This document shows, piece by piece, positions 57,100 through 64,000 of a DNA stretch of 64,000 nucleotides (position 1 is its first letter; each line of letters opens with the position of its first letter). The DNA lies in NCBI GenBank assembly GCA_026989055.1, contig JALSKC010000004.1, forward strand, positions 47,732-111,731. Direction: 5' to 3'. A program made the translations under genes and the position numbers. Below the pieces are notes generated by a model, which was given only the letters and a program-made list of their open reading frames with translations, did no database searches and was not told the DNA's origin. This stretch comes from Paracoccaceae bacterium (lineage in GTDB: Bacteria > Pseudomonadota > Alphaproteobacteria > Rhodobacterales > Rhodobacteraceae).

Positions 57100-58788
57100 A
57101 TGGCGCCACAGGACCGCTCTGCGCTAGCAGCTCTGATCAGGGATGCGAAATGCGCCTGCCGCGACGGATGGGATTCCCTGTGTCGCGAGGGCCCCGGGCA
57201 GGTGCAGTTCTGGTTCATCGCGCTTGCCGTGGGCACGGCGGCGGGGCTGGCCGCGCTGGGCTTCCGCCTGGCGATAGCCGCGCTGCAGTCGCGGCTTTAC
57301 GGCGTCGAGGACGTGCACCGGCTGCATTCCTATGCCGAGGGCCTGCCCTGGTTCTGGATCCTGCTGATCCCGACCCTGGGGGGGCTGACGGTGGGGATCA
57401 TCCTGAACCGCTTTACCGATGACGGGGCGGTGCGCTCGGTGGCCGACGTGATCGAGGGTGCGGCGCTGAAGGAGGGGCGGGTCGAGATGAAGGAGGGGAT
57501 CGCTTCGGCGGCAGCCTCGATGATCACCCTCTCCTCGGGCGGCTCGTCCGGGCGCGAGGGGCCGGTGGTGCATCTGGCCGCGGTGATCTCGACATGGGTA
57601 TCGGAGCGGATCAATGCCTCGGGGATCACCGCCCGCGACCTGCTCGGATGTGCCGTGGCCGGGGCGGTTTCGGCCAGTTTCAACGCGCCGATCGCCGGCG
57701 CGCTGTTCGCGCTGGAGGTGGTGCTGCGGCATTTCGCCGTCCATGCCTTTGCCCCCATCGCCATCGCCTCGGTCGCCGGCACGCTGATCAGCCGGCTGCA
57801 GTTCGGCGACATCACCGAATTCTCCCTGCCGGCGGACGGCATGCTGCGCTTCTATGTGGAGCTCCCGGCCTTCATGCTGCTGGGGCTGATGAGCGGGCTG
57901 GTGGCGGTGATCCTGATGCGCTCGGTCTTCCTTGCCGATGATTTCGGCAACTGGCTGCAGGGGCGGCTGCGCCTGCCGCGCTGGCTGCGCCCGACGGTGG
58001 CCGGGGCCTTGCTGGGGGTGCTGGCGATCGGCTTTCCGCATATCATCGGGGTCGGCTACGAGACCACCTCGCGGGCGCTGACCGGAGATCTGGTTCTGGG
58101 GGTGGCGGTGCTGTTCACCGTGATCAAGGTTGCGGCGGTGGCGATCACCATGGCCGGGCGGATGGGGGGCGGCATCTTTTCGCCCTCGCTGATGGTGGGG
58201 GCGCTGGCCGGGCTGGCCTTTGGCCATGTGGCGACAGGGATATTTCCCGAAGCCTCGGGGTCCGAGACGCTTTATGCGCTGGCCGGGATGGGGGCGGTCG
58301 CGGCCGCCGTGCTGGGGGCGCCGATCTCCACCACGCTGATCGTGTTCGAACTCACCGGCGACTGGCAGACGGGCCTTGCGGTGATGGTGGCGGTGTCGCT
58401 GTCCACCGCGCTGGCCAGCCGGATGGTGGACCGGTCCTTCTTCCTGACGCTGCTGGAGCGCCGGAACGTCCACCTTGCCGCCGGGCCGCAGGCCTATCTG
58501 CTGGCCACGGTGGGCTGCGCGCGGGTGATGCGCCCGCGCGAGCAGATGCGCGACAGCGAGGTGGAGGAAAGCTGGAATCTGATCGAGCAGGGCGTCTACA
58601 TCGACGGCAACGCCACGCTGGAACGCGCCATGCCGATCTTCGAGCGCGCCAATGTGGCTTTCCTGCCGGTGGTGACGCTGGCGGGCGAGGATGAGCCGCC
58701 CGAGCTTTGGGGGGCGGTCTGGCAGGTGGATGCGCTGAAGGAGTTCAACCGGCGCCTGGCCGAAACCGCCGCCGAGGAGCATTCCTGA
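57100..58788 (+). CDS. CLC-family chloride channel/antiporter
   Basis: 562 residues. After a cytoplasmic N-terminus of about 35 residues come the CLC helices. GSSGREGPVVH is the first selectivity motif with the gating glutamate, GGGIFSPSLMVGALAG the second, and GAPISTTLIVFELTGDWQ a later helix. The last 110 residues form a soluble tail ending near LWGAVWQVDALKEFNRRL, perhaps a degenerate CBS region. It moves chloride, as a channel or in exchange for protons, in pH or acid response. The gene is divergent from the dehydrogenase. Confidence 0.92.
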   Translation: MAPQDRSALAALIRDAKCACRDGWDSLCREGPGQVQFWFIALAVGTAAGLAALGFRLAIAALQSRLYGVEDVHRLHSYAEGLPWFWILLIPTLGGLTVGIILNRFTDDGAVRSVADVIEGAALKEGRVEMKEGIASAAASMITLSSGGSSGREGPVVHLAAVISTWVSERINASGITARDLLGCAVAGAVSASFNAPIAGALFALEVVLRHFAVHAFAPIAIASVAGTLISRLQFGDITEFSLPADGMLRFYVELPAFMLLGLMSGLVAVILMRSVFLADDFGNWLQGRLRLPRWLRPTVAGALLGVLAIGFPHIIGVGYETTSRALTGDLVLGVAVLFTVIKVAAVAITMAGRMGGGIFSPSLMVGALAGLAFGHVATGIFPEASGSETLYALAGMGAVAAAVLGAPISTTLIVFELTGDWQTGLAVMVAVSLSTALASRMVDRSFFLTLLERRNVHLAAGPQAYLLATVGCARVMRPREQMRDSEVEESWNLIEQGVYIDGNATLERAMPIFERANVAFLPVVTLAGEDEPPELWGAVWQVDALKEFNRRLAETAAEEHS

Positions 58789-58836
58789 GCGGCCGTTTCC
58801 AGGCGGTTTCCGGCGGCGCGCCTTGCGGCGCATTGT

Positions 58837-58900
58837 TCTTGCCCTGTCCCCGCTGGCGCGGGGACGTTCCGCTCCGCTCGGGAGGTATTTGGGGCAAGAG
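58837..58900. repeat. Intergenic palindromic element, copy 1
   Basis: TCTTGCCC (58837-58844) can pair with GGGCAAGA (58892-58899), enclosing an eight-pair hairpin GTCCCCGC-TGGC-GCGGGGAC (58846-58865). Its minus strand reads TCTTGCCCCAAATACCTCCCG, almost the same as the element at 61883. It sits between the convergent CLC and LysE genes and may act as a two-way terminator. Confidence 0.65.
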
Positions 58901-58906
58901 GAAGGT

Positions 58907-59542
58907 TCAGAGTTTCGATGTGGCGAGCTTGAGCCCCAGCGCGATGAACATGCCGCCCAGCACCCGGTCGAGCCGGCCCCCGAACCGCGGCCTGCCGCGC
59001 AGCGCGGTGGTCAGCCGGTCGCCTGCCAGCACCAGAAGCGGCTCGATGAAGGCGGCAACGACGATGATCAGGCTGCCGTGCAGGAACAGCTGCGCCGGGA
59101 CCGGGCCGGCGCCGGCCACCACGAATTGCGGCAGGAAGGCGAGGAAGAAGATCGCCACCCTGGGGTTGAGGACCGCGATCAGCATGCCCTGGCGGAAGAT
59201 CGAGGCAAAGCTGTCGGCGCGCTTTTCGGTGTCGCCGACAAGGCGCCCGCCGCCCGCGCGCAGCGCCTGGATGCCCAGCCAGATCAGGCAGGCCGCGCCC
59301 AGCCATTTCACGGCTGAGAATGCGATCGTCGAGGTGGCGATCATCGCCGACAGCCCGATCGCCGCCGCCAGCACATGCACGAAGGCGCCGCTCCAGATGC
59401 CGAACATCGCGGCAAAGCCCGCCCGGCGCCCGCCACTGACCGTGCGCCCCAGGATGAAGGCGATGTCGGGGCCCGGCGCCAGGTTGAGCAGGACCGCGGC
59501 GCTCAGGAAGGTTGTCCAGTGGAGGAGGGAGTAGTCGAACAT
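58907..59542 (-). CDS. LysE/RhtB-family amino-acid exporter
   Basis: 211 residues with six hydrophobic helices. LLNLAPGPDIAFILGRTVSGGRRAGFAAMFGIWSG is the N-terminal RhtB motif (NLAPGPD, G-R-AG), and AVLNPRVAIFFLAFLPQFV is the second conserved block. Members export amino acids such as homoserine, threonine or lysine. The start shares one base with the stop of the DUF427 gene (TGATG), so the two are translated together; substrate unknown. Confidence 0.92.
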   Translation of the reverse strand: MFDYSLLHWTTFLSAAVLLNLAPGPDIAFILGRTVSGGRRAGFAAMFGIWSGAFVHVLAAAIGLSAMIATSTIAFSAVKWLGAACLIWLGIQALRAGGGRLVGDTEKRADSFASIFRQGMLIAVLNPRVAIFFLAFLPQFVVAGAGPVPAQLFLHGSLIIVVAAFIEPLLVLAGDRLTTALRGRPRFGGRLDRVLGGMFIALGLKLATSKL

Positions 59543-59883
59543 CAGACCTGCTCGACCGTTGCCTTGCCCGGGTAAAATGCCAGGTGCCCCGCAATCTCTG
59601 CCACGTCTTGCTTCGGGTTCTCATAGGACCAGCCGGCATCCTTGATCAGCATCGACTTGGTCTGGATCGAGTAATAGGTTGCCTCGCCCTTGTGCGGGCA
59701 GTTCGAGCGGGTGTCCGAAGGCTCCAGCATCGCCATCGCTATGTTTTCGCGCGGAAAATAGATCACCGGCGGGTTTTCTCCCTCGATCAGTTCCAGCGCC
59801 TTTGTGGTTTCGCCCAGCACCGCGCCGCCCGCGCGCAGAACCCATGTGCCGCCCGCCGGGCGGATCGTGATGTAGTCGCCCAT
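59542..59883 (-). CDS. DUF427 protein
   Basis: 113 residues from ATG 59883; an ATG at 59892 adds three residues but sits too close to the ribosome site. GTWVLRAGGAVLGETTKALELIEGENPPVIYFPRENIAMAML and SNCPHKGEATYYSI are the DUF427 pattern, including the conserved CPxKG motif. The fold is a small beta barrel and the function is unknown. It lies between the aminopeptidase gene (70 bases upstream) and the exporter gene. Confidence 0.88.
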   Translation of the reverse strand: MGDYITIRPAGGTWVLRAGGAVLGETTKALELIEGENPPVIYFPRENIAMAMLEPSDTRSNCPHKGEATYYSIQTKSMLIKDAGWSYENPKQDVAEIAGHLAFYPGKATVEQV

Positions 59884-59953
59884 GTTACGCATTCCCGTCT
59901 CTCATCCCTCGTTCGGGCGCAGCTTAGACAGGTTTGCGCTAACAGGAAAGGCG

Positions 59954-61741
59954 TCAGATCGGCGCGCAGGCCCGTTCCAGCCAGGCCGCCGCCTCGTCCG
60001 AGACCCGCGGCGCGATCCTGTCGCGCACCTCGGCGTGGTAGGCGTTCAGCCAGTCGCGTTCGGGGGGCGCCAGCATCTCGGGCGCGATCAGGCGGCGCTC
60101 GATCGGCACGAAGGTCAGGGTCTCGAAGGCCAGCATGTCGCGCGCGTCGGCACCGGCCAGCGGGGGTGCTGCGCGCACCACCACCAGGTTTTCGGTGCGG
60201 ATGCCAAAGGCGCCCTCGCGGTAGTATCCCGGCTCGTTGGACAGGATCATGCCCTCTTCCAGCGGCACCTCCGACAGGCGCGACAGTCGCTGCGGCCCTT
60301 CGTGCACGCACAGGTAGCTGCCCACCCCGTGCCCGCTGCCGTGGTCGTAGTCCTGGCCCGCCAGCCACAGCGGGTAGCGGGCCAGCGCGTCCAGGTCGCG
60401 CCCGGCCAGCCCGCGCGGCCAGCGCAGCCGGCTGATCGCGATCATGCCCTGCAGGACGCGGGTGAAGGCGGCGCGTTCCTCGGCCCCGGCCGCGCCCCGG
60501 ACCACGGTGCGGGTGATGTCGGTGGTGCCGTCGAGATACTGCCCGCCGCTGTCGATCACGACCAGCTCGCCCGGCTGCACCACCCGGTTCGAGCTTTTGC
60601 TCACCCGGTAATGGGGCAGGGCGCCATGCGCCCCCGAGCCGCAGATCGTCTCGAAGGAAATGTCGCGCAGGGCGCCGGTATCGCGGCGAAACCCTTCCAG
60701 CCGGCGGGTGATCGAGATCTCGTCGATCTCGCCCTCCAGGGCGCCTTCCAGCCAGCAGAGAAACTCGACCATCGCCGCCCCGTCGCGCAGATGCGCCTCG
60801 CGTGCCCCGGCAATCTCGACCGGGTTCTTGCGTGCTTTCGGCAGGATGCAGGGATCCTGCCCCCAGGCAACCTCGACCCCCGCCGCGCGCAAGGTCTCGC
60901 TCACCGCCAGCGGCGCGCTCGCCTTGTCCACGCGCACCGGCCCTTCCAGCGCCGCCAGGGCAGCCTCGAATGCCTCGTAACCCTGCACGTCGGCCTCCGG
61001 CGCGACGCCGGCGAATTTCTCCACGTCGCTGAACAGCGCCACCCGCCCGTCGTCATGCAGAATGGCAAAGGCCTGCACCACCGGGTTGCGCGCGATATCG
61101 GCGCCGCGGATGTTCAACAGCCAGCAGATCGAATCGGGCAGCGTGATCACCGCCGCCTTCTGCCCCGCTTCGCGCAGCACCCGGGCCAGCCGCGCCCGCT
61201 TGTCGGCCGAACTCTCGCCGGCATGTTCCAGCGGATGGGCGATCACCTTGCCCAGCGGCCGCCCGGGCTGATCCTGCCAGATCGCATCCACCAGGTTGCC
61301 CGAGGCCACCAGTTCGATGCCGGAGCCCTCCAGCGCCTTGCGATGGGTCTCGATCTCGCCCGCCGTGTGCAGCCAGGCATCGAAGCCGACGCGCCCGCCC
61401 TCGGGCAACGCCTCACGCAACCAGTCCGCCAGCTTCACCTCCGGCCAGTCCACCGGCTCGAAAACCGAAAGCTCCACCTGTTCCCTCACCTGCACCCGGT
61501 AGCGCCCGTCCACGAATACCCCGGCGCGCTCCATCAAAGCCACGCAAAACCCGGCCGAGCCGGTGAAGCCTGTCAGCCAGGCCAGCCGGGCATCGCGTTC
61601 GGCGACATATTCGCCCTGAAACGCATCCGCGCGCGGCACGATGAACCCGTCCATCCCGGCCTCGCGCATCGCCGCGCGCAAGGCCGCCAGCCGCACCGGC
61701 CCTGCCGCCGCATTGGCGGTCTCCTCGAAACCCTGAAACAT
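59954..61741 (-). CDS. pepP: Xaa-Pro aminopeptidase (M24B family)
   Basis: 595 residues from ATG 61741, the long three-domain form similar to eukaryotic aminopeptidase P1. Two creatinase-like N-terminal domains (DGFIVPRADAFQGEYVAERDARLAWLTGFTGSAG) precede the pita-bread catalytic domain. Metal ligands are visible in VIDSGGQYLDGTTDITRT (two Asp), GHGVGSYLCVHEGP (His), LSNEPGYY (Glu) and IRTENL (Glu). It removes N-terminal residues that precede proline, in the cytoplasm (no signal peptide). An intergenic element lies between it and cobT. Confidence 0.95.
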   Translation of the reverse strand: MFQGFEETANAAAGPVRLAALRAAMREAGMDGFIVPRADAFQGEYVAERDARLAWLTGFTGSAGFCVALMERAGVFVDGRYRVQVREQVELSVFEPVDWPEVKLADWLREALPEGGRVGFDAWLHTAGEIETHRKALEGSGIELVASGNLVDAIWQDQPGRPLGKVIAHPLEHAGESSADKRARLARVLREAGQKAAVITLPDSICWLLNIRGADIARNPVVQAFAILHDDGRVALFSDVEKFAGVAPEADVQGYEAFEAALAALEGPVRVDKASAPLAVSETLRAAGVEVAWGQDPCILPKARKNPVEIAGAREAHLRDGAAMVEFLCWLEGALEGEIDEISITRRLEGFRRDTGALRDISFETICGSGAHGALPHYRVSKSSNRVVQPGELVVIDSGGQYLDGTTDITRTVVRGAAGAEERAAFTRVLQGMIAISRLRWPRGLAGRDLDALARYPLWLAGQDYDHGSGHGVGSYLCVHEGPQRLSRLSEVPLEEGMILSNEPGYYREGAFGIRTENLVVVRAAPPLAGADARDMLAFETLTFVPIERRLIAPEMLAPPERDWLNAYHAEVRDRIAPRVSDEAAAWLERACAPI

Positions 61742-61882
61742 GATCCGGCCCCGCTCTTCTGCCCTCGGTCGCCGCGCCTGCGCGCAACCTGCCTGCCCCG
61801 TTCCTAGCAGAATCCGAACGCCAGTCCACATCCCCGACCGCCCAGCATCTCCGAGCTCGGGCACAACCGCCCAACCCCTTCA

Positions 61883-61910
61883 TCTTGCCCGAAATACTCC
61901 CGCCGGAGGC
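61883..61910. repeat. Intergenic element, copy 2
   Basis: TCTTGCCCGAAATACTCCCG followed by CCGGAGGC. The first 20 bases match the minus strand of the element at 58878-58899 with one substitution and one missing base. It lies directly after the cobT stop. Confidence 0.65.
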
Positions 61911-61920
61911 AAGGCAGGCC

Positions 61921-63789
61921 TCAGCCTGCCTTCTTCAACCCCAGCACGCGCGCGCGCGCCCGCGGGTCGGCGTCGAACAGGACAGCCAGCTGTTCCGTCA
62001 TCGCGCCGGCCAGCTGTTCCACATCGGTGATCGTCACCGCGCGCTGGTAATAGCGGGTCACGTCATGGCCGATGCCGATCGCCAGCAGTTCCACCTGCCG
62101 GCGCTTTTCGATCATCGCGATCACGTCGCGCAGGTGCTTTTCGAGATAGTTCGCCGGGTTCACCGACAGCGTGCTGTCGTCCACCGGCGCACCGTCGCTG
62201 ATAACCATCATGATCTTGCGCGCTTCCGGGCGCATGATCAGCCGCCGATGCGCCCATTCCAGCGCCTCGCCGTCGATGTTTTCCTTCAGCAGCCCTTCCT
62301 TCATCATCAGCCCGAGGTTCACCCGCGCGCGGCGCCAGGGCGCATCGGCCGCCTTGTAGATGATGTGGCGCAGGTCGTTCAGCCGCCCCGGCTGCAGGGG
62401 GCGTCCCTCGGCCAGCCATTTCTCGCGGCTCTGCCCGCCCTTCCAGGCGCGGGTGGTGAAGCCCAGGATCTCCACCTTCACGTCGCAGCGTTCCAGCGTG
62501 CGCGCCAGCACGTCGGCGCAGATCGCGGCGATGGAAATGGGCCGCCCGCGCATCGAGCCGGAATTGTCGATCAGCAGGGTCACCACCGTGTCCTTGAATT
62601 CGGTGTCCCTTTCCTGCTTGAAGCTCAGCGGCGTCGTCGGGTTCGCCACCACGCGCGCCAGCCGGCCGGCATCCAGGATGCCCTCTTCCAGGTCGAATTC
62701 CCAGCTGCGGTTCTGCTGCGCCTGAAGGCGGCGCATCAGCTTGTTCGCCAGTCGCCCCACCGCGCCCTTCAGCGGCTCGAGCTGCTGATCCAGATAGGCG
62801 CGCAGCCGCTCCAGTTCGACCGGCTCGGCCAGGTCCTCGGCCCTGACCTCCTCGTCGAAAGCGGTCCGGAAGGCACGGTAATCAGGGTCGGCCTCGCTGA
62901 GCGGGGGCGGCGGGGGCGGCTCCTGCGGGGCCTCGCCTTCGGTCTGCTCGGTTTCCTCGGCGGTTTCGCTGTCGGAGGTTTCCTCGGGGCTCAGCTGCGC
63001 CTGGCGTTCCTCCTGCGTTTCCTCCTGGGGGCGTTCCGGTTCGGCTGCGGCGTCTTCCCCCGGGGCGTCGTCTTCGCGGTCGGCCTCCTCCCGGTCTTCC
63101 GTCTCGTCCGGATCCTCCTCCTGCGTTTCGTCCTGCTGGTCCGGGTCGTCTCCCAGCTGGTCGGCATAGCCGAGGTCGGCGATGATCCGGCGGGCAAGAC
63201 GGGCAAAGGCGCTCTGGTCCTCGAGGCTGTGGCGCAGCCCTTCCAGGGTGTCGCCGGCCCGGTTCTCGATTTCAGCCCGCCACAGGTTCATGACATTGGC
63301 CGCATCCGCCGGCAGGGCGCGGCCGGTAGCCAGGTGGCGCAGCAGGTAGCCGGCGGCTTCGGGCAGGGGGGCGTCCTTCATCTCGCGGATCCGGCCGAAG
63401 CCGCGCCGCTCGGCCTCGTCGGCAATCCGCGCATCGATGTTGCCCGCGGTGCCGGGCATGGCACGCGCGCCGATCGCCTCGCAGCGGGCGCGCTCCAGCG
63501 CTTCGTAGATGGCGCGGGCCATCTCGCCGGGCGGGTTGTAGCGGGCGAATGCCTCCGGGTCGCGGTAGCGGCGCTGCAGGGCGAAGGCATCTGCCGTGCC
63601 GCGCGCCAGCAGCACCTCGTCGCGGCTCATCCGGCGGCTGACCTGCGGCAGGCGCACCGCATCCGCGCTCTGCCCCGGCGGGTCCACCGAAAAGCTCACC
63701 GCCAGGTCGGGGTCGTCGGCCAGCACCCGGGTCGCTTCGGAAAGCGCCTTCTTGAACGGATCAGCCGGGTTGTCGTTTCTCCTGTTCAT
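61921..63789 (-). CDS. cobT: Aerobic cobaltochelatase subunit CobT
   Basis: 622 residues from ATG 63789. The N-terminal half (about 1-210) is the CobT domain. A strongly acidic linker of about 110 residues ([19 protein letters not shown] and similar) follows, ending in PPPPPP. The C-terminal von Willebrand A domain has the MIDAS motif [12 protein letters not shown] and [10 protein letters not shown]. With CobN and CobS it inserts cobalt into hydrogenobyrinate diamide in oxygen-dependent cobalamin synthesis. cobS and cobN are not in the window. ATGA overlap with the upstream nuclease gene. Confidence 0.95.
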   Translation of the reverse strand: MNRRNDNPADPFKKALSEATRVLADDPDLAVSFSVDPPGQSADAVRLPQVSRRMSRDEVLLARGTADAFALQRRYRDPEAFARYNPPGEMARAIYEALERARCEAIGARAMPGTAGNIDARIADEAERRGFGRIREMKDAPLPEAAGYLLRHLATGRALPADAANVMNLWRAEIENRAGDTLEGLRHSLEDQSAFARLARRIIADLGYADQLGDDPDQQDETQEEDPDETEDREEADREDDAPGEDAAAEPERPQEETQEERQAQLSPEETSDSETAEETEQTEGEAPQEPPPPPPLSEADPDYRAFRTAFDEEVRAEDLAEPVELERLRAYLDQQLEPLKGAVGRLANKLMRRLQAQQNRSWEFDLEEGILDAGRLARVVANPTTPLSFKQERDTEFKDTVVTLLIDNSGSMRGRPISIAAICADVLARTLERCDVKVEILGFTTRAWKGGQSREKWLAEGRPLQPGRLNDLRHIIYKAADAPWRRARVNLGLMMKEGLLKENIDGEALEWAHRRLIMRPEARKIMMVISDGAPVDDSTLSVNPANYLEKHLRDVIAMIEKRRQVELLAIGIGHDVTRYYQRAVTITDVEQLAGAMTEQLAVLFDADPRARARVLGLKKAG

Positions 63790-64000
63790 CGGCTTGCCAG
63801 CCTCTGGCACCAGTCGATACGCCGTCCGCCATTGTAACGCACGGCAAGCCCGTTGGACACCATCAGCCCGGCCACATCGCGCCCGTCAATGCGCATCCGA
63901 ACCAGGTCGCGCCCGTACCGGTCCTGTCCCCGGAAGCGGAAATCCGTCGATTTGGCTTCGGCGATCCGGGCGCGCAAGAATTGCGTCGCGCGATCCCCCA
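63786..64000 (-). CDS. Thermonuclease-like protein, C-terminal fragment (cut by window edge)
   Basis: The last 70 codons are in the window and the gene starts beyond it. [52 protein letters not shown] matches the C-terminal part of staphylococcal-nuclease (SNase/TNase) domains, where D-YGR and LV-GLAV-Y are conserved. The arginine in DRYGR corresponds to a conserved catalytic-site position. The stop overlaps the cobT start (ATGA). The role beside cobT is unclear; whether the protein is exported cannot be seen. Confidence 0.75.
   Translation of the reverse strand, partial: GDRATQFLRARIAEAKSTDFRFRGQDRYGRDLVRMRIDGRDVAGLMVSNGLAVRYNGGRRIDWCQRLASR

Noticed and set aside
63790..64000. Cobalamin riboswitch upstream of cobT
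   Set aside because: cobT overlaps an upstream coding frame, and no B12-box-like structure can be seen before it in the window.

Overview
The window is a stretch of high-GC alphaproteobacterial chromosome, most likely from the family Rhodobacteraceae; the genus cannot be told from the sequence. The evidence is the division/cell-wall (dcw) cluster with a DUF2484 gene just before murB, a polyhydroxyalkanoate locus arranged phaZ | phaC-phaP-phaR, an aerobic cobaltochelatase gene (cobT), a pyruvate carboxylase of the long single-chain type, and two RNA loci that match Rhodobacter small-RNA genes. Coding density is high, ATGA-type stop/start overlaps are common, and there is no integrase, transposase, phage gene or CRISPR array.

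Left part (1-19.7 kb). The tail of dut is followed by a ThiF/MoeB-type protein with an N-terminal membrane segment, an amino-acid ABC binding protein and permease (no ATPase in view), and an XRE-2TM membrane regulator on the other strand. Urease genes ureD-ureA-ureB-ureC-ureE-ureF-ureG lie on the minus strand directly behind phaZ. phaC, phaP and phaR diverge from phaZ, with a perfect CTGC-N3-GCAG palindrome in front of phaP as the probable PhaR operator. A LysR regulator, hisH/hisB, a GT39-type glycosyltransferase and a malonyl-CoA synthetase follow, then a tRNA-Gly(GCC).

Middle part (19.7-30.3 kb). Pyruvate carboxylase, a frameshifted secreted-protein pseudogene, a membrane GAF-GGDEF diguanylate cyclase and a UvrD/PcrA helicase come first. 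Next is a DUF1127 gene followed on its own strand by four hairpins whose loops all present CCUCCC. This matches the Rhodobacter ccaF1-CcsR (cuckoo RNA) arrangement. An Mrp-type Fe-S carrier ATPase closes the section.

Right part (30.3-55.5 kb). The dcw cluster runs mraZ, rsmH, ftsL, ftsI, murE, murF, mraY, an ACT-domain gene, murD, ftsW, murG, murC, an APC permease gene, DUF2484, murB, ddl, ftsQ, ftsA, ftsZ, lpxC, bamD, recN. It has a long 5' leader with a strong promoter and an internal intrinsic terminator about 210 nt later, the layout of the Rhodobacter sRNA UpsM. The ACT-domain and APC-permease genes are passengers that share stop/start overlaps with the wall-synthesis genes.

The last part (55.6-64 kb) holds a D-lactate dehydrogenase-type flavoprotein, a CLC transporter, a LysE exporter, a DUF427 protein, an M24B aminopeptidase, cobT and the end of a thermonuclease-like gene. 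The most rewarding parts for follow-up are the two RNA loci (28.5-28.7 kb and 30.6-30.84 kb), the passengers in the dcw cluster, and the regulatory DNA in front of phaP, ftsZ and lpxC.
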